From Crocinitomicaceae bacterium (GTDB lineage Bacteria > Bacteroidota > Bacteroidia > Flavobacteriales_D > Crocinitomicaceae), in NCBI GenBank assembly GCA_024643725.1, contig JAHEMJ010000007.1, forward strand, positions 1 through 64,000: 64,000 nt of DNA, in the 5' to 3' direction. Shown in pieces: positions 47,212-56,588 of this stretch (position 1 is its first letter; every line of letters starts with the position of its first letter). The notes under the pieces were generated by a model, which saw only the letters and a list, made by a program, of their open reading frames with translations, was not told where the DNA came from and searched no databases. Position numbers and translations under genes: made by a program.

Positions 47212-49779
47212 TTAATCGAATACCACTTTCATTTCTACGCGACGGTTTTTCTGACGACCTTCCGGTGTGTCATTCGTAGCAATTGGTTTCGTTTCTCCAA
47301 AGTATTGTACAACGAATCGACTTGCATCAATTCCCTGAGAAACAAGATATGCTTTCACTGCTTCTGCTCGTTTTTTAGAAAGTAACATGTTGGCTGTGTC
47401 GTCACCTTGATTATCGGTATGACCACTAATCTCTAGTTTCCATGTTGGTTTTTTCTTCAACACTTCAGCTAATTCACCTAAGGAAACTTTTGATCCTTCA
47501 AGAATGATGTCTTTTCCGACTTCAAACTCTAAGTTGTCAAATGCCGTTTTCAAAACTTCAATCACCGCTTGTTCAATCACTGGACAACCTTTATTTGATT
47601 TCGGTCCAGGAGTATTCGGACAATCATCGTCTTTGTCTAATAATCCATCTTTATCACTGTCTTTGTAAGGGCACCCTTTATTTGCTTTAGGGCCAGCTAA
47701 AGTAGGACAGTCATCATCCTTGTCTAGGATGCCATCATTGTCACCATCTTTATACGGACAACCACGGTTTTCCACTGGACCAGCGACATCTGGACATTCA
47801 TCAATAAAGTCATACACGCCATCTGCGTCTTTGTCTGGACAACCTTTGTTTTCTTTTGGACCAGCGTTGTCTGGACATGCATCTTCTGCGTCTTGTACGC
47901 CATCACCATCTTTATCCGGACATCCTTTCAAAGCAGGTAAACCAGCGACTGTAGGACAAGCATCTTCAGAGTCGATGATTTTGTCACCATCCGTATCTGG
48001 ACAACCTTTGAATTCTTTTAATCCAGCTACATCCGGACATGCATCATTTTTATCGATGATTTTATCGCCATCTTTGTCCGGACAACCTTTAAATTCTGCC
48101 GTTCCTGTTACGTCAACACATTCGTCATCTGAATCAGGAATTCCATCTTTATCTGTATCTGGACAACCTTTGAATTCCCAAGTGCCAGGGACTTTTTTAC
48201 ATTCATCTTTCTTATCGGAAACTTTGTCTTTATCCTTGTCCTTCACACGGTGGTATAGGATTGGAAGTCTAGCTCCGAAGTAAAATTCAATTCCGCTCAC
48301 ATTCTTTTTAGCCATGAGGGTTTTCATGTCCGTAATACCAACAATAAGTGGACCGAGGCGCGTAGCTACCCCATATTTCATTCCACTGTATTGATTGTAC
48401 GAAATCGGCATATACACACCAAAATATGGACTGTCAAAACTTGGAGTCAAGGAAAATTGATTTGCCGTTTTCACTTTGGTATCTTTTCCTTGAGAAATCA
48501 TGTTTACCATCGAAGTAGCATTCACATAGAATCCTTTCCAAATGCGGTAGTCAATTTGAACACTTACAGCCGTAGGTGTGCGCATTTTAAATGTTTGGGA
48601 GGTACCTTGAAGGGCTACCCATTCTTGGTTTCCAGCGGCAGTCGACTGATTAATTAAAGTGTCAATCACCCCATCAAATCCTTCTAAATTAGTTGCCGTT
48701 TCAAAGCGGTGTAAATTGAAGTAATTCGAAGTATTCACAGCAAAATTACGGCTTAATCCACCCTTCGTGAATTTCATGCTTCCCATGTCCACAAGTGAAA
48801 GTCCAGCGCGCAATTTATATTTGTTTTCGTTGCGACGCCATAAATTGGTTTCACCATCCATGTCGTATTTGTATTTTTCATAGTTTGGACGCCATTCGTA
48901 AACAGCACCGATGTCCATTCCAAAGCCTAATTTCGATGCAGGATTTAAGATGTCTGAAATAGTTGGATTTTGTCCATTCATTCCATTGTTGATGATGCCA
49001 TTTGCGTTGTTGGAGTAACCGTAATCAAAGGTTCCAGAAAGGTATTGGGAAGTATCCTCGTTTTTCAAATTATAAGAGAAGTCATCTGTATAGACATAAG
49101 CTGCAGCGTGTCCAAGCAATAACTTTGGTGCAATTCCAATTTTCAAGAAATGTTCCTTGTTATCTACCACCACTTGAGAATAGTTAAATCCAACTTCGGA
49201 CCAAGTCATATAGTTGACATTGAACAATTGCTCATTGAATTTCGCATTCCATAAACTTGGGTGGATCAATCCATCTTCCGCAAGAACGGCCAATTTTGGA
49301 TCCATGTTGTCAACATTGATGATGGTTCTATTACGAACATTGAATCCTATTGCTGTTTTTTCATTGATGTGGAACATCGTATTGAGTAGATCCACTTGAA
49401 AATTAATATTTGCGCCCAACGTTTTTGTGGACGTTTCATCGTAGTTATGCACAACGAAACGATCGATAAAACTAGAATCTGGCTTTGACCAAGAATTTAA
49501 AATGTTTTGATCTGCAAAAGATTTATACCACCAGTATCCTTGTCCACCTTGCGCAGTACGCATGGCAGAGGCATCGAAATACCCGAAATTTTGGTAGACA
49601 TTCATGTTCGTTCCGAATAGGAGCATGTCAAACTTGTAGCGTCCATCCACGAAGTTGGCTGGATTCACTTGGTTTCCGATAACACCAGCGTAATTACTAC
49701 TTCCTAATCCAAGGTAGCTTTGCGCATGAAGCGTTACAGATGAAATGAAAATTGAAAGACAGATGAGTGCTTTTTTCAT
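47212..49779 (-). CDS. DUF5723-like barrel + thrombospondin type 3 repeats + OmpA domain protein
   Basis: N-terminal 'SYLGLGSSNYAGVIGNQVNPANFVDGRYKFDM'; eight ~27-aa DxDxDGxxDxxDxCP...GCP repeats; C-terminal OmpA 'WKLEISGHTDNQGDDTANMLLSKKRAEAVKAYLVSQGIDASRF...NRRVEMKVVFD'. Confidence 0.9.
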   Translation of the reverse strand: MKKALICLSIFISSVTLHAQSYLGLGSSNYAGVIGNQVNPANFVDGRYKFDMLLFGTNMNVYQNFGYFDASAMRTAQGGQGYWWYKSFADQNILNSWSKPDSSFIDRFVVHNYDETSTKTLGANINFQVDLLNTMFHINEKTAIGFNVRNRTIINVDNMDPKLAVLAEDGLIHPSLWNAKFNEQLFNVNYMTWSEVGFNYSQVVVDNKEHFLKIGIAPKLLLGHAAAYVYTDDFSYNLKNEDTSQYLSGTFDYGYSNNANGIINNGMNGQNPTISDILNPASKLGFGMDIGAVYEWRPNYEKYKYDMDGETNLWRRNENKYKLRAGLSLVDMGSMKFTKGGLSRNFAVNTSNYFNLHRFETATNLEGFDGVIDTLINQSTAAGNQEWVALQGTSQTFKMRTPTAVSVQIDYRIWKGFYVNATSMVNMISQGKDTKVKTANQFSLTPSFDSPYFGVYMPISYNQYSGMKYGVATRLGPLIVGITDMKTLMAKKNVSGIEFYFGARLPILYHRVKDKDKDKVSDKKDECKKVPGTWEFKGCPDTDKDGIPDSDDECVDVTGTAEFKGCPDKDGDKIIDKNDACPDVAGLKEFKGCPDTDGDKIIDSEDACPTVAGLPALKGCPDKDGDGVQDAEDACPDNAGPKENKGCPDKDADGVYDFIDECPDVAGPVENRGCPYKDGDNDGILDKDDDCPTLAGPKANKGCPYKDSDKDGLLDKDDDCPNTPGPKSNKGCPVIEQAVIEVLKTAFDNLEFEVGKDIILEGSKVSLGELAEVLKKKPTWKLEISGHTDNQGDDTANMLLSKKRAEAVKAYLVSQGIDASRFVVQYFGETKPIATNDTPEGRQKNRRVEMKVVFD
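47582..48245. repeat. DNA encoding eight tandem TSP3-type Ca-binding repeats (~81 bp unit)
   Basis: Repeated DKDGDKIIDxxDACPDVAGxxEFKGCP units. Confidence 0.85.
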
Positions 49780-49782
49780 AGT

Positions 49783-51936
49783 TTATTGTTTGGTATATTG
49801 GATGAGGTAGGAACCTAAAAACGTTGTAATGGAATAGGCACTGCTGCCAAATGGACTCACTTGTACTTGTCCTTCACCATGTCGCTCGTTTTGGTCGCTA
49901 GCGCGTCCGAGTTGATCAAATATATACAATTCATTTTCAACGGCATCTAATATACATAAAAGCGCAGAGCCGTTTTGTGCATACGAGATGCTCATGGAGG
50001 TAATTTCTTGTGCTTGTAACGATTTTTCCCAAAGGATTTTCCCGTTACTTTGGTAGGCGTAGAGTTCTTTTCCTCTACTTAAAACGTAAATCAATTCTTG
50101 ATTGTTTAGGTAAGTCCCGAGCAATTGAACGTTGTTTTTTGTTTGAAATTGTGTTGACTTGCCATTTTTTATTAGATGAAGTGCTCCATTTTGAATCGAA
50201 ACAGCCATGATTTCTTTCCCTGTATTTACGAGGTGATACGTGCTGTCAACAGTATATTTTCCAATGGTTTTGCGTTTTTCAAGATCAATGGTGTAGAACG
50301 TGGATTCCGTTAAAACACCTAAGGTTGGTTTTTTTGATTTACTGCATACCTCCATTTGTTTTACGGCACCCACCACTTGAAATGGCTTCACAACTGCACC
50401 CTTTTCACTCACCAACTGAATGCTGTTGGACGCATTCGCCACGGCAAATTCAAGTTTACTTTTAGTAAAATAGGCGGCTGGTTTCACGTTGGCAAGGTTT
50501 GACATACGGAAAACAAGACGACCCGTTCGATCAAATAGTTGGACTTCATTCTTCATTTGAACTGCGGCAAAGGATTGACCGACGTCTATCAAATGCAAGG
50601 CGCTCACTTCTTGGGCACACTGTTTCTCCCATTTTTTTAGTCCATTGATATAACCAACCAACTTCCCTTTGTCTGTATATGCGATGACATTTCCGCGTTC
50701 AGGAAGAGCGACAAAAAGCAGAACACGATCGCCTGGATTCATGACAAAGTAGTCTTTGATTTTTTGATTTTCTTTTTGTTCTACAACATCGATAAATCGA
50801 CAACTTGTTTCCACGAGTTTCTTGCCATAGACGCTGACGCTATTTTGTTTTGAGCGTGAGACCGATCGAAAGGCCACTTTTTTAGGTAGGTTTCCAAAAA
50901 TGAGATTCACTCGCTTTTCGTCCTGCGATAGGGTATTCGCTAATTCAGCTTCAGCGATGACAAAGTCTACCAGTTCTTTCGAAGCTGACACAACCGCAAA
51001 ACCATTAGATTGTGCAACATACAGCTCGGTTTTCTCGGAAGTTAAAAATCCGGAAAACTGCAATTGTTTGTATTGTGCACTGTTCTCATTTGCCTCTTCT
51101 AAGTTCAATTTTTCATTTAAAATCTCAATTGGACTATATTCCTCTTGGTAATCAAATATGGCCGCTTTTACAGAATCTTTCGTGATGAAAACAATTCCGT
51201 TTGAGATCATTTTTTTTGAAAATGGGGAACGAGCAAAGATAGGGTCAACATGCGCTAAGTATCCTTGTTCGTAAAAGGTATACGTATCAATGTTGGAAGG
51301 AACGAATGGCGCGAAAATGCGTTGGTCATCAATTTCTTTGATGGTATTTTTGCCAATGTAGCTTTTCGCGTAGGTGTAAATCTTACCATGTTTCACGTAA
51401 CTATCGCTCACGACATAATCCAGTTTGGATTTCGCTAATTTAATTTTTGAAAAACTTGCTTTTACATCGCATGAAAATGCAAATCCTTTAGCTTGATTCA
51501 GCTCTCCTTCATAAATCAATAATTGGTTTCCTTTATAGATACCATGTAATTTCCCGTATTGAAAGTCGTTTAGCTTGCCAAGTTCCAAAGGAAATAATCC
51601 TTGTTGAAACAAGTTTTTAATGTCTTGTTTGTCCCAACTTGTTCGTTTTTCAATTAAAAATAACACCCGTTTTGCACTGAAAAAAAGAGAGGTTGCGTCC
51701 TGTATTCTTGGTACAACGGAAGAATAGATGGATTGATTCAATTGTATCGTTTGAATATGTTGGTCATTCCAATTGATCTCTTCAGGATGGTGAATTGCCC
51801 AAACAATCCCATCTGATTCGTCGAAATATGAGCGGAAATCCGCCGAATTTTCTTTGTGCAACAGTCCATAGGAAACAAAGCCAATCCAACAAAGTGCCAA
51901 GACACCAAAGAAAGCAAGAATGAAACGATTGATCAT
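49783..51936 (-). CDS. Hypothetical protein with N-terminal membrane anchor and beta-propeller-like C-terminal region
   Basis: 'MINRFILAFFGVLALCWIGFVSYGLL' anchor; 717 aa intact ORF; 3-nt gap to the OmpA/TSP3 start. Confidence 0.7.
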   Translation of the reverse strand: MINRFILAFFGVLALCWIGFVSYGLLHKENSADFRSYFDESDGIVWAIHHPEEINWNDQHIQTIQLNQSIYSSVVPRIQDATSLFFSAKRVLFLIEKRTSWDKQDIKNLFQQGLFPLELGKLNDFQYGKLHGIYKGNQLLIYEGELNQAKGFAFSCDVKASFSKIKLAKSKLDYVVSDSYVKHGKIYTYAKSYIGKNTIKEIDDQRIFAPFVPSNIDTYTFYEQGYLAHVDPIFARSPFSKKMISNGIVFITKDSVKAAIFDYQEEYSPIEILNEKLNLEEANENSAQYKQLQFSGFLTSEKTELYVAQSNGFAVVSASKELVDFVIAEAELANTLSQDEKRVNLIFGNLPKKVAFRSVSRSKQNSVSVYGKKLVETSCRFIDVVEQKENQKIKDYFVMNPGDRVLLFVALPERGNVIAYTDKGKLVGYINGLKKWEKQCAQEVSALHLIDVGQSFAAVQMKNEVQLFDRTGRLVFRMSNLANVKPAAYFTKSKLEFAVANASNSIQLVSEKGAVVKPFQVVGAVKQMEVCSKSKKPTLGVLTESTFYTIDLEKRKTIGKYTVDSTYHLVNTGKEIMAVSIQNGALHLIKNGKSTQFQTKNNVQLLGTYLNNQELIYVLSRGKELYAYQSNGKILWEKSLQAQEITSMSISYAQNGSALLCILDAVENELYIFDQLGRASDQNERHGEGQVQVSPFGSSAYSITTFLGSYLIQYTKQ

Positions 51937-52014
51937 TATACGTTTTTTATCAAAAATAGGTGGAATTCCAGCGCTGGAATTGGCGCGATCTGATTTAAAT
52001 TAACAAGTCAATGT

Positions 52015-52635
52015 TTAATCGAACAATTCCAATTGACTTTTATCCGCTAGTAATTGAAAAGTCATGCGGTGATGTGGACTTGCACCATGTTTTGCAATGG
52101 CATTTCGATGTTCAATGGTCGGGTATCCTTTGTTTTTATCCCAACGGTACATGGGAAAGTCCTTGTGTAGTTTCTCCATGATGTCATCACGTTCCGTTTT
52201 CGCAAGAATGGATGCCGCAGCGATGGACTGATATTTTCCATCTCCTTTGATGATGCAAGTATGGGGAATGGTAGGGTAGGGTTTAAATCGATTTCCATCA
52301 ATCAAAAGGAAATCTGGCTTACTCGTTAGCTGATCAACGGCACGATGCATGGCCAAGAAACTCGCATTTAAAATATTGATTTCATCGATTTCAAGATGGG
52401 TTACAACGCCAATCGCATAAGCAAGTGCATGCTCCATGATTTGCTCTCTGAGTAAAAGCCGATTTCGCTCATTGATTTGTTTTGAATCGTTGAGTCCTAA
52501 GATAGGCTTTTCGGGATTAAGAATCACAGCTGCAGCCACGACAGGACCACTGAGGCAGCCACGTCCAGCTTCATCGCAGCCTGCTTCCAATCGGCCTATT
52601 TCATGAAAAGCTAATAAATTTGCCATCGACTTCAA
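52015..52635 (-). CDS. rnhB: Ribonuclease HII
   Basis: '[23 protein letters not shown]', '[12 protein letters not shown]', '[23 protein letters not shown]'. Confidence 0.97.
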   Translation of the reverse strand: MKSMANLLAFHEIGRLEAGCDEAGRGCLSGPVVAAAVILNPEKPILGLNDSKQINERNRLLLREQIMEHALAYAIGVVTHLEIDEINILNASFLAMHRAVDQLTSKPDFLLIDGNRFKPYPTIPHTCIIKGDGKYQSIAAASILAKTERDDIMEKLHKDFPMYRWDKNKGYPTIEHRNAIAKHGASPHHRMTFQLLADKSQLELFD

Positions 52636-52684
52636 AATTGCAAAATAATTTGTAGATTAGCACATACGTTTAAACCACCTCGCT

Positions 52685-53056
52685 ATGAAACATGTACTTT
52701 TTGGAATCTTTTTCTTGTTTACGGGATCATACTCTTTTTCTCAAGTAGCAAACACTGCAAGTTGTTCATCGATTAAAAACTTGAAAGAAGGTGTGTCTTC
52801 TGGGCATATCGAAGTTACTTTGCCGAGTCAGTTAACTCCAGAGGAAGTGGCGAGTTTTGCAAAATATTACGAGCCATTTTTCTATGTGGATTTCAATGCT
52901 AAAAATCATGTAGCGACTTTTCAAATGGTATCAAACACAGCAGATGCGCGTCGTGTGATTATTCGTTTTTTAGCTGCGAATCAAATTCAAACAGTGACAA
53001 TTGAAGGTAAATCCTACCAATTACAAGACTTCTATCAAAACTTCCTTGAAAAATGA
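52685..53056 (+). CDS. Small secreted protein of unknown function
   Basis: Signal peptide, 123 aa, ATGA overlap with the next gene. Confidence 0.65.
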   Translation: MKHVLFGIFFLFTGSYSFSQVANTASCSSIKNLKEGVSSGHIEVTLPSQLTPEEVASFAKYYEPFFYVDFNAKNHVATFQMVSNTADARRVIIRFLAANQIQTVTIEGKSYQLQDFYQNFLEK

Positions 53057-53541
53057 GAATTTTCTTTAGTACAATCATTACCATCGGTCTAACACTACAA
53101 AGTTGTTCGTCTTCCAACGAAGCCTTTAAGCATTATGGCCCTGAAGCCGTAGATCAATCTAAGGCAATTTCCATGGAGGAAATGGTGAAACAATTCAACC
53201 AAAATCCACAAGCGGATACGTTTACCTTTTACGCGCCGATTGTGAATGTGTGTCAGGCCGCAGGATGTTGGGTGAATGTACAAAAAGCGGATGGGGATTT
53301 AATGCGCATTCGTTTCAAAGATCATTTCGGCATTCCACCAAAATCACCAACAGGAAATGTCGCATATTTTCACGGAGTCGCTTATTATGATACGATTTCT
53401 GTTGCTTTACAAAAGCATTTCTTAGAGGATGGTCATGCGCCACAATCTGAAATAGATAAAATCACCGCGCCGAAAATCGAGCTGAATTTCATGGCGGATG
53501 GTGTGTTGATTAATCCTTCTTCTTCCGAAAAGAAAAAATAA
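53053..53541 (+). CDS. DUF4920-like lipoprotein
   Basis: Lipobox 'LTLQSC'; 'FTFYAPIVNVCQAAGCWVNVQKADGDLMRIRFKDHFGIPPKSPTGNVAYFHGVAYYD'. Confidence 0.82.
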   Translation: MRIFFSTIITIGLTLQSCSSSNEAFKHYGPEAVDQSKAISMEEMVKQFNQNPQADTFTFYAPIVNVCQAAGCWVNVQKADGDLMRIRFKDHFGIPPKSPTGNVAYFHGVAYYDTISVALQKHFLEDGHAPQSEIDKITAPKIELNFMADGVLINPSSSEKKK

Positions 53542-53677
53542 GCAAAACAATCGTTAAGCTGAATACCAGTGCTTTCGCCCACCAAGGCGTGGAAAGAAAA
53601 AGCACGGCCATATTTGCTGGAATTAGCAGTATAGCAAGCAAGTGAAATCTGCCCTGAAATTGTTTATCTGAAATCAT
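53510..53677 (-). CDS. Small two-TM protein
   Basis: MISDKQFQGRFHLLAILLIPANMAVLFLSTPWWAKALVFSLTIVLLIFSFRKKKD; convergent overlap with the DUF4920 3' end. Confidence 0.5.
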   Translation of the reverse strand: MISDKQFQGRFHLLAILLIPANMAVLFLSTPWWAKALVFSLTIVLLIFSFRKKKD

Positions 53678-54230
53678 AGCGTCCATTTGGTGTAAAACAC
53701 AGATGCATAGGAACATCGTCTCCATGTAAGTCTGTAATCTCGATAAACTCGTCGAAAAGGCTTAATCCAATGAATAGGCAGTTCGGTTTGCATTGGGCTA
53801 ATAAACGATCGTAAAAGCCTTTTCCGTATCCAACACGATGACCTTTTTCATCCACGGCTAACAATGGCACGAAAACATAGTCTAATTTGCTTTCAGGAAC
53901 CAGTCTTCCAAATTTTGGCTCTGGAATTCCATAGGAAGAAAGTTCCAATTGTGACGATCCTTCATATAGGTACAAGGATAAGCTATGGTCTGAGAAATTG
54001 GATTTGGAAAGAACGGGGAATCCACCTTTCAGGACGATGTCCTCAAGTAATCCATAGGTATTAATCTCGAATTGTTGTTCGATGGGTAAAAACAAGCTAA
54101 TGTACTTACCTTGAAAAGGCAGAGAATTCATCACAAGTGCTTGGACTTGTGATGAAATTCTTGCGATATCGTAGGGACTTAAATCCTTTCGTTTGGATTT
54201 ATAAAGGGCTCTAATTTCTGACTTTAGCAT
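53664..54230 (-). CDS. 5-formyltetrahydrofolate cyclo-ligase
   Basis: 'EIRALYKSKRKDLS', 'ISLFLPIEQQFEINT', 'VPLLAVDEKGHRVGYGKGFYDRLLAQ'. Confidence 0.94.
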   Translation of the reverse strand: MLKSEIRALYKSKRKDLSPYDIARISSQVQALVMNSLPFQGKYISLFLPIEQQFEINTYGLLEDIVLKGGFPVLSKSNFSDHSLSLYLYEGSSQLELSSYGIPEPKFGRLVPESKLDYVFVPLLAVDEKGHRVGYGKGFYDRLLAQCKPNCLFIGLSLFDEFIEITDLHGDDVPMHLCFTPNGRYDFR

Positions 54231-54256
54231 TTATGATTCACTAAAGTAGGGTGGGA

Positions 54257-56488
54257 TTACATGCGTAATCTTAGCTCATTTAATTTACGGTTGTCTACAA
54301 CTGCAGCCGTTTTTCTCAACGCTCCGATTGCTTGACCTTGGAAAGATCCTTTCAGCGTTTTCGCCATCTCGTCACGTTCCACTTTGTAACCCGTGCTTGC
54401 AGGTGCTTTCGTTGTTTTCGTAATTTGAATCATGTAGACACCACTTTTCCCTTTTAAAGGCAATGTGTTTTTTCCAGTTTTCATGACGGATGAGAATAAC
54501 ATACCAATGATTTCCGGCTCATATCCAACATTAGCAATTTGCGGATTGGCAAAGGTGATTTCTGCTGTTTGAATCACCAAATTACATTTTTTCGCAACTG
54601 CTTTTACAGTGTTTCCTTTCGCCATTTGGTTCATGAAACGTTTTGCTTTTTTCTCTGTAATCAACTCTCTTTCCATGTCCAATTTTACATTCTCATATGT
54701 TGGCTCACCTTCTTCTTTGATGGAAGTCACCATACCAATAATGTATTTGTCTTTGTCTTTGATTGGATAAGTAGTTAATGAACCAACTTCCACACCGTCG
54801 CTGTAAGCTAATTCAAGAATTTTATCTGCAGCCATAGAAGTAGCGAATCCATATGCTTTCGGAGCTTTGTCCTCCAACAAAATGCTACGTGCAACATAAT
54901 TCGCTTGACGAACGATGGTATCAAACAAACTTACTTTTTTCAAAATATCTGCTGTTTTACCAATCTTACGGTCTAATTTATAAAGGATGTTATTGATTTC
55001 ACTTTCCTTGTTACTAATGGTTTCTTCTGATGCTTTGAATTGCTTAGAAATAGAAGCCAATACAGGGAATTTAGAAGCATCTCTTTCCATTACTTCAACG
55101 ATGTGGAAACCAAATTCAGTTTTCACTACAGCAAATTTGTTTAAAGGCGCTGTTGCACAGAATGATCCAAATTCCGGAACCATATCTCCTTCAAGGAAGT
55201 TATCAATAACACCACCGGTTTTTTTCGATTGAGTATCATCCGAGAATTTATCAGAAAGAGCTACGAAGTTATCTTTATTGACAATTTTCAATAAACTATC
55301 TGCTGTTTTGCGTTTTGCTTCAATCACCTTAGCATCTTTCGAACCGCCAGTTGCTAACAAGATGTGTCTTGCTTTCAATCGTGAAGGGGTAAATCCAATC
55401 ACTTTGGAAATCACCATGTTTTCTTTCATCGCATATGGCCCAACAACTTGTCCAATTTGCGCTAATTTGAAAATGGTATCGTAAGAAATCGGATACGTTT
55501 GATATTGATTTGATTTTGGATTTCCTTCAGGAACAGCCGTAGATCTTTTACTATTGAAATAGATTTTCACGTCGCTATTGCGCAATACATACAATGAATC
55601 GTTTGTGGATGTCATGAATCCAGCTTTCAGTTCATTCAGTGTTTTGTTCATTTTTGATGTGTCTGCTTTCGAAGGAGCAACCACTACATCAAAAACTTTC
55701 ACTTCGCGAGAAGAAGAACGAATGGCATATTTTTTATCTCCTTTGTGTTCGTCATAATAAGCTTTCAATTCGCTTTCCGAAACTTTCACGTCAGCATCAG
55801 CGATGTCAGAATAAGGTCGGAAAACAAATGAAATGGATTTTGTTTCTTTATTTGCATAATAGTTATCCTCTGCCTCCAAATTAGTCACATAAGCAGCTTG
55901 ATCTAACAATCCAAAATACTTCTCACGTTTTCTAGTGTCCGTATAATATTGTTTTGTTCCATTCCACTGTTGAACAGCTTGTGGCTCTTTGCTTGTTTTT
56001 AGTTTGTTTAGTGTCGTTTGCAGTTTTGTGCGCCCTTCCACCATAGACTGTGGTGTAACAGCACCAGTCATTGAATCAACAAAAAACTGATTTAAATCCT
56101 GGATAATGTTAAATCCATCTGTTGCCAACAAATATGCATTGAATTCACGCTCTGAAACGGAGATTCCTAATGCCTCGTACTCTTTGCTTAGAATCGTTGA
56201 ATCAACCAAGTAGTTCCACCCATTGTCATTTGCCGTTTCCATATCTGAATCGGTAAATTCTTTATTTGCTTGCATCGCTTGATTGCGACCTTGCTCTTGG
56301 AATTTTGAACTTGCTACGTTGTATTCTTTTGGATCAACCTTCTCACCGTAAACGGTACCGATGCCATATTGACCTTCATTGATACCCAATAAATGTTGAT
56401 AATCTGATAAAATGAAGGTTGCCAATGCAAGTCCTACAATTCCAACAAGTAATCCTGATTTCGCACGAATTTTTCCAATAATTGCCAT
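54257..56488 (-). CDS. Membrane-anchored peptidyl-prolyl isomerase (PpiD/SurA-like)
   Basis: N-terminal TM; SurA_N-like region; rotamase 'KARHILLATGG...NKDNFVALSDKFSDDTQSKKTGGVIDNFLEGDMVPEFGSFCATAPLNKFAVVKTEFGFHIVEVMER'. Confidence 0.92.
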   Translation of the reverse strand: MAIIGKIRAKSGLLVGIVGLALATFILSDYQHLLGINEGQYGIGTVYGEKVDPKEYNVASSKFQEQGRNQAMQANKEFTDSDMETANDNGWNYLVDSTILSKEYEALGISVSEREFNAYLLATDGFNIIQDLNQFFVDSMTGAVTPQSMVEGRTKLQTTLNKLKTSKEPQAVQQWNGTKQYYTDTRKREKYFGLLDQAAYVTNLEAEDNYYANKETKSISFVFRPYSDIADADVKVSESELKAYYDEHKGDKKYAIRSSSREVKVFDVVVAPSKADTSKMNKTLNELKAGFMTSTNDSLYVLRNSDVKIYFNSKRSTAVPEGNPKSNQYQTYPISYDTIFKLAQIGQVVGPYAMKENMVISKVIGFTPSRLKARHILLATGGSKDAKVIEAKRKTADSLLKIVNKDNFVALSDKFSDDTQSKKTGGVIDNFLEGDMVPEFGSFCATAPLNKFAVVKTEFGFHIVEVMERDASKFPVLASISKQFKASEETISNKESEINNILYKLDRKIGKTADILKKVSLFDTIVRQANYVARSILLEDKAPKAYGFATSMAADKILELAYSDGVEVGSLTTYPIKDKDKYIIGMVTSIKEEGEPTYENVKLDMERELITEKKAKRFMNQMAKGNTVKAVAKKCNLVIQTAEITFANPQIANVGYEPEIIGMLFSSVMKTGKNTLPLKGKSGVYMIQITKTTKAPASTGYKVERDEMAKTLKGSFQGQAIGALRKTAAVVDNRKLNELRLRM

Positions 56489-56549
56489 TTCACTAAATTT
56501 TGAGATTGCGAATATAGCAAGAACTCGGCAATTTTACTAATAAAAACCA

Positions 56550-56588
56550 ATAAAAAAGGAGGCTTATTTGCCTCCTCCTTTTTGTGGT
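56550..56588 (-). terminator. Terminator overlapping the stop codon of the giant repeat protein gene
   Basis: AAAAAGGAGGC-ttattt-GCCTCCTCCTTTTT; 3' arm flanked by T-rich minus strand; the stop codon lies in the loop. Confidence 0.8.

Noticed and set aside
47720-48283. 187-aa plus-strand ORF antisense to the TSP3 repeats
   Set aside because: Repetitive Ser/Pro translation mirrors the repeat DNA of the real minus-strand gene; no independent coding signal.
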